This document shows, in pieces, positions 1 to 9,014 of a stretch of DNA of 64,000 bases. This stretch comes from an uncultured Streptomyces sp. (GTDB taxonomy: Bacteria > Actinomycetota > Actinomycetes > Streptomycetales > Streptomycetaceae). Where the stretch lies: NCBI RefSeq assembly GCF_947488945.1, contig NZ_CANLBS010000001.1, forward strand, positions 434,001-498,000, read 5' to 3'. The position numbers were made by a program, and so were the translations under genes. Positions within the stretch are counted from its first letter, which is position 1. Every line of letters starts with the position of its first letter. The notes below the pieces were generated by a model. It ran no database searches. It had not been told where the DNA came from and saw only the letters and a list, made by a program, of their open reading frames with translations.

Positions 1-2
1 AC

Positions 3-623
3 CGCCACCAGCAGTTGCTCAGCGACGCGTTCCAGCACGTCAGCGCCGTCTTCCAGTGCATGGTCATCGCCACCCTGCTGGGCGTGCTGATCGGGGTGGT
101 CACTTACCGCAGCGGCTGGGCGGGCTCGCTGGCCATCACCTCCACCGCGACCATCCTCACCATCCCGTCGCTGGCCGCGATCGGCCTGCTGATCCCGTTG
201 GTCGGTCTCGGGGTCGCCCCCACCGTGATCACCCTGACGCTGTACGGGCTGCTGCCCATCGTCCGCAACTCCATCGTCGGCCTGCGGGGCGTCGACCCGT
301 CACTGGTCGACGCGGCCAAGGGCATCGGGATGTCGCGCCTGGCCCGCCTGCGGAAGGTGGAGCTGCCGCTCGCCTGGCCGCCGATCCTGACCGGCATCCG
401 GGTCTCCACCCAGATGCTGATGGGCATCGCCGCCATCGCCGCGTACGCCTCCGGACCAGGGCTCGGCAACGAGATCTTCCGGGGCATCGCCTCGCTGGGC
501 AGCGCCAACGCCATCAACGAGGTCCTCGCCGGCACGCTCGGCATCGTCGTGCTGGCCCTGCTCTTCGACGCCGCGTACGTCCTGCTCGGCCGGCTGACCA
601 TCCCGAGGGGGATCCGTGTCTGA
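3..623 (+). CDS. Osmoprotectant (glycine betaine/choline) ABC transporter permease, OpuC/ProW family, 5' truncated
   Basis: Membrane channel subunit of an OpuC-type compatible-solute importer. The reading frame is open from base 3 with no stop before the window edge, so the true start lies upstream; the TTG at 15 is only an internal candidate. About 206 codons are visible. They contain several hydrophobic segments and the conserved EAA loop (AAKGIGMSRLARLRKVELPLA), the contact site for the ATPase. The family is usually 210-240 residues, so only a short piece is missing. The stop overlaps the GTG of the ATPase gene by 8 bp, indicating translational coupling in a permease-ATPase-permease-binder operon. 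Solute specificity cannot be read from the sequence. Confidence 0.9.
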   Translation, partial: RHQQLLSDAFQHVSAVFQCMVIATLLGVLIGVVTYRSGWAGSLAITSTATILTIPSLAAIGLLIPLVGLGVAPTVITLTLYGLLPIVRNSIVGLRGVDPSLVDAAKGIGMSRLARLRKVELPLAWPPILTGIRVSTQMLMGIAAIAAYASGPGLGNEIFRGIASLGSANAINEVLAGTLGIVVLALLFDAAYVLLGRLTIPRGIRV

Positions 624-1899
624 GACGTACGGCACCGCGGCCGGCTCCACCGAGGCGTCCGCGGCCGGACCCGCGGCCAACGCCACCTCCGGGGCCACGA
701 TCCAGCTCGACGGGCTGACCAAGCGCTACCCGGGCAACCCCACTCCGGCCGTCGAGAACGTGTCCATGGACATCAAGGCGGGCGAGACGGTCATCTTCGT
801 CGGCCCGTCCGGCTGCGGGAAGTCCACCACGCTCAAGATGATCAACCGGCTGATCGAGCCGACCTCGGGCCGCATCAGGATCGGCGACGAGGACGTCACC
901 ACGATGGACCCGGTGAAGCTGCGCCGGAAGATCGGGTACGCCATCCAGTCGTCCGGGCTGTTCCCGCACATGACCGTCGCGGAGAACATCGCCCTGGTGC
1001 CGAAGATGGTCGGCTGGTCCACGTCGCGGGTGAAGGACCGGGTCGAGGAGATGCTCGACCTGGTGGGGCTCGACCCCCGCGAGTTCCACGGCCGCTACCC
1101 GCGCCAGCTCTCCGGCGGGCAGCAGCAGCGCGTCGGGGTCGCGCGGGCGCTGGCCGCCGACCCGCCGGTGCTGCTGATGGACGAACCCTTCGGGGCCGTG
1201 GACCCGATCACCCGTGACCACCTCCAGGACGAACTGATCCGTCTGCAGCACGAGTTGCACAAGACGATCGTCTTCGTCACCCACGACTTCGACGAGGCGA
1301 TCAAACTGGGCGACCGGATCGCCGTGCTCCGGGAGCGCTCGCACATCGCCCAGTTCGACACCCCCGAGGCCATCCTCACCAACCCGACGGACGACTTCGT
1401 CTCCGGATTCGTCGGCGCCGGGGCGGCGTTGAAGCGGCTCAACCTCACCCGGGTCCGGGACGTGGGCATCGCGGAGTTCCCGACGGTGTCGGTGGACGAC
1501 CCGCTCCAGGAGATCTTCAACAAGCTCCGCGCGGGGGCGCACAACGAACTGCTGATGCTCGACCGGCGCAACCGCCCCTACAAGTGGCTGCGCCGCGGCG
1601 ACCTGATGCGGGCGCGCGGATCGCTCGCACGGGCCGGGCAGTTGGTGCACGACACCGTCACCCGCGACGCCACCCTGCACGACGCGCTGGAGGCGGTGCT
1701 GACCGACAGCGGCGGGCGGGTCGCGGTGACCGGACGGCGGGGCGAGTTCATCGGCGTGGTCGACATGCACACCCTGATGGACAACGTGCAGGAGTTGCTG
1801 GAGGCGGACCGGCTGGCCGCGATGGAGCACCAGCACGAGCTGGAGGATCTCCGGGAGCACCAGACCGAGCAGGAGCTGGAGGGTGGTGCCGGCGGATGA
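616..1899 (+). CDS. Osmoprotectant ABC transporter ATP-binding protein with C-terminal CBS domains (OpuCA/ProV type)
   Basis: ATPase subunit of the compatible-solute importer, 427 residues. Walker A is GPSGCGKST at about residues 63-71, followed by the signature LSGGQQQR and Walker B VLLMDEPFGAVD with a switch His in FVTHD. Residues about 290-400 form a CBS pair, which in OpuA/OpuC family ATPases senses ionic strength or nucleotides. The N-terminal 25 residues are Ala/Gly-rich and the C-terminus is an acidic coiled-coil-like tail. The GTG start at 616 lies inside the end of the upstream permease gene, and the stop overlaps the next ATG (ATGA), so all genes look translationally coupled. Family assignment is firm; the substrate is inferred. 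Confidence 0.95.
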   Translation: MSETYGTAAGSTEASAAGPAANATSGATIQLDGLTKRYPGNPTPAVENVSMDIKAGETVIFVGPSGCGKSTTLKMINRLIEPTSGRIRIGDEDVTTMDPVKLRRKIGYAIQSSGLFPHMTVAENIALVPKMVGWSTSRVKDRVEEMLDLVGLDPREFHGRYPRQLSGGQQQRVGVARALAADPPVLLMDEPFGAVDPITRDHLQDELIRLQHELHKTIVFVTHDFDEAIKLGDRIAVLRERSHIAQFDTPEAILTNPTDDFVSGFVGAGAALKRLNLTRVRDVGIAEFPTVSVDDPLQEIFNKLRAGAHNELLMLDRRNRPYKWLRRGDLMRARGSLARAGQLVHDTVTRDATLHDALEAVLTDSGGRVAVTGRRGEFIGVVDMHTLMDNVQELLEADRLAAMEHQHELEDLREHQTEQELEGGAGG

Positions 1900-2771
1900 G
1901 CCCCAGCAGCGAGAGCGGGCGGGAGCGTTCCGGCCGGGGCGCCACGGAGACCAGACCGCCGGGCGAACACGACGTCAGGGGCCACGCCTTCCACGACGAG
2001 GAGACCGAGCCCTCCCCTCCCCCGGCGGCCCCCGCGCGCCGGTTCACCTGGCGCAAGCTGGTGGTGATGCCGGTGGTGCTGGCCCTCGTGCTGGTGGCCG
2101 TCTACCTGTGGATCACCAACGCCGACCTGGACACAATCGCGGAGAACTCGCTGGCGGGCGACACGGTGGAGCTGCGCTGGTGGCAGCACGTGCGGCTGAC
2201 GGCCATCTCCACGTTCTGGGTGCTGATCATCGCGATCCCGCTGGGCATCGCGCTGACCCGCCGCGGTCTGACCCGGGCCGCCCCGGTGGTCACCGCGATC
2301 GCCAACATCGGCCAGGCGACCCCGGCGATCGGCCTGCTGGCGCTGCTGGTGATCTGGCTCGGCATCGGCCCCTCCACGGCCATCGTCGGCATGGTGATCT
2401 ACGCGGTGCTGCCGGTGTTCTCCAACACGGTGGCCGGGCTCCGGGCGATCGATCCGACGCTGGTGGAGGCCGCCCGGGGCATCGGGATGTCGGGTACGGG
2501 GACGCTGGCGAAGGTGGAACTGCCGCTGGCGGTACCGCTGATCCTCGCGGGCGTGCGTACGGCGCTGGTGCTGAACGTGGGCACCGCGACGCTGGCCACG
2601 TTCGGCGGCGGCGGAGGGCTCGGCGACCTGATCACGTCGGGGATCCAGACGCAGCGGATGCCGGTGCTGGTACTGGGTTCGGTCCTGACGGTGGTGCTGG
2701 CGCTGCTGGTGGACTGGCTGGCCTCACTGGTCGAACTGTGGCTGACGCCGCGCGGTCTGGAGGCGCCATGA
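1896..2771 (+). CDS. Osmoprotectant ABC transporter permease, second channel subunit (OpuCD type)
   Basis: Second membrane permease of the OpuC-like importer, 291 residues. The ATG at 1896 overlaps the ATPase stop as ATGA; longer in-frame extensions would run through the ATPase gene and are rejected. Residues 1-45 are hydrophilic and Pro/Glu-rich. One membrane segment (VVMPVVLALVLVAVYLW) is followed by the ProW-like core and an EAA loop (AARGIGMSGTGTLAKVELPLA). The C-terminal region is hydrophobic and ends LTPRGLEAP. OpuC systems use two different permeases, and here they flank the ATPase. The extra N-terminal cytoplasmic tail is longer than in Bacillus OpuCD. Confidence 0.93.
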   Translation: MSPSSESGRERSGRGATETRPPGEHDVRGHAFHDEETEPSPPPAAPARRFTWRKLVVMPVVLALVLVAVYLWITNADLDTIAENSLAGDTVELRWWQHVRLTAISTFWVLIIAIPLGIALTRRGLTRAAPVVTAIANIGQATPAIGLLALLVIWLGIGPSTAIVGMVIYAVLPVFSNTVAGLRAIDPTLVEAARGIGMSGTGTLAKVELPLAVPLILAGVRTALVLNVGTATLATFGGGGGLGDLITSGIQTQRMPVLVLGSVLTVVLALLVDWLASLVELWLTPRGLEAP

Positions 2772-3808
2772 GCACGGGGGCGCGGAACACGGGCGGCGCC
2801 CTCGCACGCCGGACGCGGCGCACGGGCGGCGGTATGCGGCGGACACGGGCCGGGCTGGCCGGTGCGGTGATCCTGTCGCTCGCGCTCGGAGCCTGCGGGC
2901 TGAAGAGCGGCTCGTCCATGGTGGACGAGGTGTCGCCGGGCTCGGTCGGCAAGGGCGAGCCCCTCAAGGGCGCCTCGCTGACGGTCACGTCGAAGAACTT
3001 CAGCGAGAACATCATCCTCGGCCAGATGCTCGGCCTGATCTTCAAGGCGGCCGGCGCGGAGGTGCTGGACCGGACGAACCTGCCCGGTTCCATCAGCGCC
3101 CGCGAGGCGCTGGTCAAGGGCGACGCCGACGCCATCTACGAGTACACCGGCACCGCCTGGATCACCTACCTCGGCCACGCCGACCCGATCGCGGACCCGC
3201 ACGAGCAGTGGAAGGCGGTCCGTGACGAGGACCGCGGCAACGGGGTGGTGTGGCTGCCGCCGTCCACCCTCAACAACACCTACTCGCTCGCCATCAGCAA
3301 GAAGAACAACGCGAAGTACAAGCTCAAGACGCTCTCCGACGTCGCCGCGCTGGCCAAGAAGGACCCGGGCGCGGTCACCATCTGCGTCGAGAACGAGTTC
3401 GCCTCCCGGCAGGACGGGCTGCCCGGCATGCAGAAGGCGTACGGGATGTCGCTGCCGGCCGGCAACATCAAGAAGATGGACGCCGGGATCATCTACACCC
3501 AGGTCTCCAAGTCCGACTCGTGCCTGCTGGGCGAGGTGTACACGACGGACGGCCGGATCAAGGCGATGAACCTGGATCTGACGGTGGACGACAAGCGGTT
3601 CTTCCCCAACTACAACGCCGCCCCCGCCGTCAACGCCAAGACGTTCGCCCGCTACCCGGTGATCGCCGACCTGCTCGACCCGGTCACCGAGAAGCTGACC
3701 ACACCCGTCGCGCAGAAGCTCAACGCCAAGGTCGACGTGGAGGGCCAGGACCCGCACCTGGTGGCGCTGGAGTGGCTGGTCGACGAGGGGTTCATCAAGG
3801 AGGGGTGA
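2768..3808 (+). CDS. Osmoprotectant ABC transporter substrate-binding lipoprotein (OpuAC/OpuCC family)
   Basis: Extracytoplasmic solute receptor of the importer, 346 residues. The ATG at 2768 overlaps the previous stop (ATGA). The N-terminus has many Arg residues, a hydrophobic stretch (AGAVILSLAL) and a lipobox LALGAC, with Cys43 as the predicted lipidated residue. The mature part starts the QAT/OpuAC fold with VTSKNFSENIILGQM, typical of quaternary-ammonium binders, and carries YEYTGTAW, a conserved family stretch. This is the last gene of the operon. Substrates known for the family are glycine betaine, choline, carnitine and ectoine; which one applies here is not visible. Confidence 0.93.
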   Translation: MSTGARNTGGALARRTRRTGGGMRRTRAGLAGAVILSLALGACGLKSGSSMVDEVSPGSVGKGEPLKGASLTVTSKNFSENIILGQMLGLIFKAAGAEVLDRTNLPGSISAREALVKGDADAIYEYTGTAWITYLGHADPIADPHEQWKAVRDEDRGNGVVWLPPSTLNNTYSLAISKKNNAKYKLKTLSDVAALAKKDPGAVTICVENEFASRQDGLPGMQKAYGMSLPAGNIKKMDAGIIYTQVSKSDSCLLGEVYTTDGRIKAMNLDLTVDDKRFFPNYNAAPAVNAKTFARYPVIADLLDPVTEKLTTPVAQKLNAKVDVEGQDPHLVALEWLVDEGFIKEG

Positions 3809-3813
3809 GCGGG

Positions 3814-3890
3814 GCCGACGGGGCCCGGTGCGCGCTCCGGGCCGACGGGGCCCGGTGCGCGCTCCGGGCCGACGTGGCCCGGTGCGCGCT
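3814..3890. repeat. Three tandem copies of a 27-bp GC-rich repeat
   Basis: Units run 3814-3840, 3841-3867 and 3868-3890 (the last incomplete). The unit begins GCCGACGGGGCCCGG and ends GCGCGCTCC. The first two copies are identical; the third has one G-to-T change and loses its last bases. They lie just after the stop of the binding-protein gene, between two convergent genes. A role in 3'-end formation is possible but there is no T-run. Confidence 0.9.
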
Positions 3891-3977
3891 CGTCATGACG
3901 ACCCCGGGCGCCCGGGGTCCGTACGCCGCCCCGCCGCCGGCGGCGCTGCGTCGCGTCCGGTCGAGGGTGTCCGGTTG

Positions 3978-4766
3978 TCAGCAGTGAGGGACGCTGTCGC
4001 CGCGGTCGAGGGCCTTGAGCGCGTTCACGGCGCCCTTGAGGGTGGTGACGGGGACGAGCCGCAGGCCCTTCGGCCGCTCCGACTCCGCCTCCTTGCACTC
4101 GGCCTCCGGCACCAGGAAGACGGTCGCCCCGTCCCGGCGCGCGGCCTGGGTCTTCAGGGAGACGCCGCCGACCGCGCCCACCTTGCCGTCGGCCGCGATC
4201 GTTCCCGTGCCCGCGACCGTGCGGCCCCCGGTCAGATCGCCGCCGTCACCGTCCCCGTCGAGCTTGTCGACGATGCCGAGGGCGAGGAAGAGACCCGCGC
4301 TGGGACCGCCCACGTTGCCGAGATCGAGTGCGATCCTCGTCGAGCCGAGATCGCGGTCGAGGTAGTTCATGGCCGCGTCCACGGCGACGTTCTGCGATTC
4401 CTTCATGTCGTTCAGGTTGTGCCGCTCGATCTCCTTCTCGGAGCCGCCCGTCGGATACACGGAATCGCGGGGCATGACCGCGCGGTCGGTGCGGAACCAG
4501 CTGTCCACCACGTCACCGATCCGCACGTCGGCCTCGGGACCGGTCGCCACGATCGTCGTCATCCGCAGTTGACCCTCGGTGGGCCGGGTGGCCGCACCGG
4601 TGATGGTGATCACGGGCTTGCCGTCGGCCTTCCCGAGGACGTTCGCGGTCGTTCCCGGCTGCGCCAGGGTGAACGGCAGCGGCGCGAAGGCGGCCGTGCC
4701 GAGCAGCGCGAGGACGGGCAGGGCGCAGAGGGCGAGCGCGCGGGGGCGCGAGACACGAAGGGGCAC
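3978..4766 (-). CDS. Lon-like (S16 family) serine peptidase, PDZ-less, membrane-anchored or secreted
   Basis: 262 residues. An N-terminal hydrophobic segment (about residues 10-30) looks like a signal anchor, placing the rest outside the membrane. The C-terminal half is an S16 Lon-type proteolytic domain: the catalytic Ser lies in NVGGPSAG (Ser156) and the dyad Lys in GAVGGVSLKTQAA (Lys205). YlbL-like relatives carry a PDZ domain between anchor and protease; no clear PDZ is seen here and the protein is shorter than the roughly 340-residue family norm. The ATG at 4766 follows an Arg-rich short n-region. It converges with the transporter operon. The substrate is unknown. Confidence 0.85.
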   Translation of the reverse strand: MPLRVSRPRALALCALPVLALLGTAAFAPLPFTLAQPGTTANVLGKADGKPVITITGAATRPTEGQLRMTTIVATGPEADVRIGDVVDSWFRTDRAVMPRDSVYPTGGSEKEIERHNLNDMKESQNVAVDAAMNYLDRDLGSTRIALDLGNVGGPSAGLFLALGIVDKLDGDGDGGDLTGGRTVAGTGTIAADGKVGAVGGVSLKTQAARRDGATVFLVPEAECKEAESERPKGLRLVPVTTLKGAVNALKALDRGDSVPHC

Positions 4767-4992
4767 CCGCCCAATCTAACCGGCACCCGCACCCGCCCCG
4801 GCCCGGTGGTGCGCGAGGCGGTACGCGAGCGGACGCGAAGCGGGCCGTGGGCACGTGGGAGGCGGGGCTTACGAGGGCGGCGGTGCTTGCGGGCGGCGGG
4901 CCTGCGGCCCGGAACACGTCGTGGCAGCGCGCGGGGCGGCCGTACGCGCCGGGGGCGGGGTCCGGTGGCCCGTACGGCTGTCGCCCGGCGGC

Positions 4993-5643
4993 TCAGCGCA
5001 GGGCGTCCGCCACCTCACGGGCGGCGTCGAGCACGCGCGGGCCCACCCGTTCCGGGATGACGTCCGCGAGCATCACCACACCCACGCTGCCCTCGACACC
5101 GGACACTCCGATCAGGGGCGCGGCGGCACCACTGGCTCCGGCCTCCAGTTCGCCCTTGGTGAGGGTGAAACCGGGAGCGTCCGTGTCCACCGCGTTCTGC
5201 CGGCGGGCGGACAGGATCGCACGGCCCGCGGCGCCCTGGTCCAGCGGATGCCGGAAGCCGGCCCGGTAGGCGACGTGGTAGTCCGTCCAGGTCGGTTCCA
5301 CCACGGCGACGGCGAGCGCGTCCGTACCGTCCACCAGCGTCAGGTGGGCGGTGGCGCCGATGTCCTCGGCGAGCGAGCGCAGGGCCGGCAGCGCGGCCTC
5401 CCGCACCAGCGGATGCACCTGGCGGCCCAAACGCAGCACGCCCAGGCCGACACGGGCGCGGCCACCGAGATCGCGGCGTACCAGGGTGTGCTGTTCGAGC
5501 GTGGCCAGCAGCCGGTAGACCACGGTGCGGTTGACGCCGAGCTTGTTCGAGAGCTCGGTGACGGTCAGCCCGTGATCGGTGTCTGCAAGCAGTTTGAGGA
5601 CGCGCAGTCCTCTGTCGAGCGTCTGAGAAGTCTCCGCGGTCAC
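4993..5643 (-). CDS. IclR family transcriptional regulator
   Basis: 216 residues from the GTG at 5643, chosen because AGAGGAG lies 9-10 nt upstream and because the IclR fold starts directly after it (AETSQTLDRGLRVLKLL). An open extension of 78 codons to 5877 has no domain character. The N-terminal winged helix-turn-helix is residues about 10-65 (LTVTELSNKLGVNRTVVYRLL). Residues about 80-216 form the GAF-like effector domain ending VGPRVLDAAREVADALR. The effector is unknown; the neighbours (S16 peptidase, WXG cassette) do not suggest one. Divergent from the 6257 gene across a 613-bp spacer. Confidence 0.9.
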   Translation of the reverse strand: MTAETSQTLDRGLRVLKLLADTDHGLTVTELSNKLGVNRTVVYRLLATLEQHTLVRRDLGGRARVGLGVLRLGRQVHPLVREAALPALRSLAEDIGATAHLTLVDGTDALAVAVVEPTWTDYHVAYRAGFRHPLDQGAAGRAILSARRQNAVDTDAPGFTLTKGELEAGASGAAAPLIGVSGVEGSVGVVMLADVIPERVGPRVLDAAREVADALR

Positions 5644-6256
5644 GACGCCGTCTCCTCTTTGGGTGAGCGACGGCGACGCTCTCAGGGCGGATGCGGCACC
5701 GGTCCCAGCGGCGACGCACGGAGAGGCCGCCGGTCTGGCCAAGGCACCGGCTGCGCTCCGCGGCGACGCTGCCACGGGGCGTTCGATGAAACGGACAGTA
5801 GCGAGGCAGTCCGCTGAGCGGAAGCCCTCGTCCAGAATCCGGGCGGTCCTCAAAGCCCGATACGTCACCTCCGGCATAACGGCCGGTCAGCGGGGTGCCG
5901 TCCGGAAACCGAACATCTACGCGCGTTCAAGTCGGCGGACGTCCGACAGATGATCTTGCACACCGCGTGTGCGCTTCCACTGACCCACCGTGTGTAACAT
6001 TTCGGCCTCTTTCACCGGACCATCTCACGGTGCCGTCCGTGGAGCTCCGCCACCGCCGGAAACGCGCCGTCGTGTGGTGCATTCACGACTGTTCCACGGA
6101 GTTCGCACCGGCACTCCGCAGTTGTGCGTCCGGCCCACGGCCGAACGCGAGTCGAGCCAAAAGGAACCGTCCGGTCGGTTCGCACAGTTGATACGTTCAT
6201 GTGACCGAGAGCCGCCCGTCGACGGGCGGTGGGCCTACGGGGAGGCGTACGGATCC
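5644..6256. other. Intergenic spacer between IclR gene and the WXG cassette, probable divergent promoters
   Basis: Contains no gene I can support. The cassette ribosome-binding site is GGGGAGG at about 6239-6245. A GGAAC at 6163-6167 followed about 19 bp later by GTT resembles an ECF-sigma promoter but is weak. The stretch around 5955-6010 is less GC-rich than its surroundings. Confidence 0.5.
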
Positions 6257-6709
6257 ATGGCATGGAACGAGTGGGAGCAACTGAAGGCGGAAGCCTCCAA
6301 GCAGCACACAACCACGATGCGGCTGAACCGCCTTCCGCCCGAACCGGGGGGCGGGGGCGACTCCCTGCAGGGCGACCTGGCCGTCAACCAGAAGGACTTG
6401 GCGACAGTCGGAGACGCCGCCTACTCACTCCACCAGGAACTTGACCGGGTCAGCGGCCACGCACGCGGTGCCTCCCAGAAGGCCGGCAGCGGCTTGACCC
6501 GGCAGGGGTTCGCACTCGGAGCCGCCCTGGACCACGTGGCTTCACGCTGGATGGACCAGGTGCAGACCCTGCTGGATGCCACCGCGCACATCTCCCATCA
6601 CCTCGACTACACCAAGGGCGCCCACGCCGGCGACGAGGTGCACATCTCCGGGATCCTCAGCTCCATCTCGGCCCTGGACGACGGATTCGACGAGAGGAAG
6701 GGCTCCTGA
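6257..6709 (+). CDS. Small helical protein, first gene of a WXG-type cassette; function unknown
   Basis: 150 residues from the ATG at 6257, preceded by a good Shine-Dalgarno (GGGGAGG, 11 nt away). Not recognised as a named family. It is predicted to be mostly helical, has no signal peptide or membrane segment, and begins MAWNEWEQLKAEAS. The middle and C-terminal parts (VNQKDLATVGDAAYSLHQEL, then LGAALDHVASRWMDQVQTLL) look like the two-helix hairpin of small ESX/WXG-type partner proteins, although no exact WXG triplet is seen. The stop is immediately followed by the ATG of the 765-residue protein (1-bp overlap, TGATG), so the two are co-translated and probably interact. Confidence 0.8.
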   Translation: MAWNEWEQLKAEASKQHTTTMRLNRLPPEPGGGGDSLQGDLAVNQKDLATVGDAAYSLHQELDRVSGHARGASQKAGSGLTRQGFALGAALDHVASRWMDQVQTLLDATAHISHHLDYTKGAHAGDEVHISGILSSISALDDGFDERKGS

Positions 6710-9006
6710 TGGATCTCGACGCCCTCCGCTTCGGCACGTTCTCCGAGCTCGGTGAGGCCGTCACCGACTGGAACACCATGACGAAGAACCTCGCCACCCT
6801 CAAGACGGACGCCAAGGACAACCTCCAGGCCAAGGCCACCAAAGCCCGCTGGAGTGGTGAGAACGCCATGGTGACCCGTGAGTTCATCGACAAGACGGCG
6901 GGCGAGTTCGCCGACGCCTACACACAGGCCCACACCATCGCCCGCATTCTGAGCGACACGATGGACGAGTTGGTCGGCTACCGGGATCAACTGAACAGCG
7001 TGATCCACGAGGCGGCTGCCAAGAACCTGACGGTCCGGGACACGGGCGAGGGTTCGTTCACTGTCACCGTGAACATCCACCCGGACCGGGCCGCCGAGGG
7101 CACCACCGTCCCGGACCACACCCAGGGCGACGTCGACCACGTACGCGACCACGTGCAGGGGATCCTGCGCAAGGCCACCACGAGCGACACGAGTGCGGCC
7201 GAGACGCTCAGACTTCTCGTGGACCAGGCCGAGTACGGCTTCTCGGGTGCGGATTACGCGGACCGGGATTCGGCGGCCAAGGCCGTCGCCGAGGCCGAGA
7301 AGATCGCCAAGATCCTCGAGAAGGATCCGCACGACGTCACTCTGACCGAGCTGAACCAGCTGAACACCTCGCTGTCCACCTACAAGAACGATCCCCTCTT
7401 CGCGGAGAAGTTCGCGACCCGGGTGGGGCCGGACCGCGTCCTGAAGTTCTACGCGGGGATCGCCGACCCGTACCAGAGTTTCGGGACGGATCCGAGACAG
7501 TTCGAGCAGGCCAAGCTCCTCCAGAAGAACCTCGGCATCACGCTGGGAACTGCCACGCTCTCGGACAGCGACGCGATGAAGTCGTGGGAGCGGGGGATGG
7601 TGAAGCTCGGACCGGAGGACCTGGGCATCGACGACGCGAACAGCCCGCGCGGCTTCGCCGTCATGAGCAACCTGATGCGCTTCGGCGACTATGACGACCA
7701 GTTTCTGAACGCTTACGGCGAGAAGCTCCTCGCGTATGACAAGGAGCACAACGTCAAACCCCTGAACCCGTGGATCAACAACGGCAATCAGGGCGATCTC
7801 AACTTCTACAGCAAGAACGACCGGGGCCGGGACCCGGTGACAGGCTTCCTCGAGGCCCTCGGTCACAACCCCGGCGCTTCCACCGACTTCTTCTCGCAAC
7901 CCGACGGAGCAGGCAAGTCCGTGGACAAGGAGTCGGAGGTCAACGACCACCTCACGTACCTGACCAAGGACCGGGTCTGGCTGCCGGACGCCTACGCGAT
8001 GGGCGGGGACGACAAGGTGATCGCAGGGCACGATGCCCTGGGCCACGCCCTGGAAGCGGCGACCACGGGCTGGTCGTACGACGCGGACCCGATGGCCGGC
8101 AAGGACCCCTTGGTCCCGGGCGGCCTGGACCGCCGGACGGCGGAGACGGCGGCTGTCATGGAGCAGGTCGCGTTCCTGTACGGAGGCGAAGACGGCCCGA
8201 AGATGCTGCACGAGCAGTCCCAACTGGCGGACAGCCTGGGCAAGATGGGCGCCGCATACATCGACGACATCGATTACAGCCTGTCGGGTGTGGGTGAGCA
8301 CCAGATGGACGACGGGGCCTACCCGGCGAAGTACCCGGGCAGAGCGAACTTCACCAACGAGGGCGCGACCAACTTCCTCAGCGTGCTGGGTCAGAACGAA
8401 ACGTCGCACGCGGTAGTGACAACGGCGCAACACCTCTACACGCTGAGCGCGCTGGACGCCAATCCCGCGACAAGTGCGGCCAACATCGACAACGCGCACG
8501 ATGCACTGACCACGGGGGCCGAGGCACGCGGCATTCTGGACCACTCGCGCGTTCAGCAGGCCGAAGTCACCTACAAGGACGAAAGCGAGGAAAAGAACAA
8601 GTCCCTGGGCCGTTCAGGGGATTGGGTCAAGCTGGGGGCCGGAGTCGTGGTCGGAGGCGGCATAGCGGCAATCCCGCTGCCGGGCTCGACCGCAGCTGCA
8701 CTCGTGGTCGCCCCGATGGCCGCCGACACCGTTGGCGACGCCGTCAACACCTTCATCGGGCAAGAAGTGGACAAGAGTATCGACAAGGCTGAGGACGACT
8801 ACATCGAGAAGGCGCAGATGACGAGCGGCGAGTTCTACGGACAAGGCTCGGACAACCTGGGCCGCGCTTATTCTGACTATGTCAAGAATAATCCACAAAT
8901 GGCCAGCATAAGCGACGATGGCGACTGGCCCCAGGAAATCAAAAGCGCATACTCCACTGGCTCTGCACATGACGACCAGCGAGGACGGGCGCCGTTCAAG
9001 GACTGA
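6709..9006 (+). CDS. Large WXG-headed protein, DUF6571-like; possible type VII-linked surface or effector protein
   Basis: 765 residues. The N-terminal 120 residues are helical with a W-x-G turn (RWSGENA, Trp48-Gly50), the hallmark of WXG100/LXG-type secretion heads. The bulk (about 130-620) resembles the large uncharacterised Streptomyces family DUF6571; this is my recollection of the family pattern, not a search. Residues about 645-680 (GAGVVVGGGIAAIPLPG and following) are hydrophobic and glycine-rich, like a membrane-inserting hairpin, and precede an acidic helical tail. No catalytic motif is recognised. It is co-translated with the upstream small protein and is followed after 8 bp by a probable lipoprotein. 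The last 130 bp is clearly poorer in GC than the rest. Confidence 0.8.
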   Translation: MDLDALRFGTFSELGEAVTDWNTMTKNLATLKTDAKDNLQAKATKARWSGENAMVTREFIDKTAGEFADAYTQAHTIARILSDTMDELVGYRDQLNSVIHEAAAKNLTVRDTGEGSFTVTVNIHPDRAAEGTTVPDHTQGDVDHVRDHVQGILRKATTSDTSAAETLRLLVDQAEYGFSGADYADRDSAAKAVAEAEKIAKILEKDPHDVTLTELNQLNTSLSTYKNDPLFAEKFATRVGPDRVLKFYAGIADPYQSFGTDPRQFEQAKLLQKNLGITLGTATLSDSDAMKSWERGMVKLGPEDLGIDDANSPRGFAVMSNLMRFGDYDDQFLNAYGEKLLAYDKEHNVKPLNPWINNGNQGDLNFYSKNDRGRDPVTGFLEALGHNPGASTDFFSQPDGAGKSVDKESEVNDHLTYLTKDRVWLPDAYAMGGDDKVIAGHDALGHALEAATTGWSYDADPMAGKDPLVPGGLDRRTAETAAVMEQVAFLYGGEDGPKMLHEQSQLADSLGKMGAAYIDDIDYSLSGVGEHQMDDGAYPAKYPGRANFTNEGATNFLSVLGQNETSHAVVTTAQHLYTLSALDANPATSAANIDNAHDALTTGAEARGILDHSRVQQAEVTYKDESEEKNKSLGRSGDWVKLGAGVVVGGGIAAIPLPGSTAAALVVAPMAADTVGDAVNTFIGQEVDKSIDKAEDDYIEKAQMTSGEFYGQGSDNLGRAYSDYVKNNPQMASISDDGDWPQEIKSAYSTGSAHDDQRGRAPFKD

Positions 9007-9014
9007 CCAGAAGA

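Noticed and set aside
5644..5877. 78-codon N-terminal extension of the IclR regulator
   Set aside because: A good Shine-Dalgarno precedes the GTG at 5643 and the extension has no family similarity.
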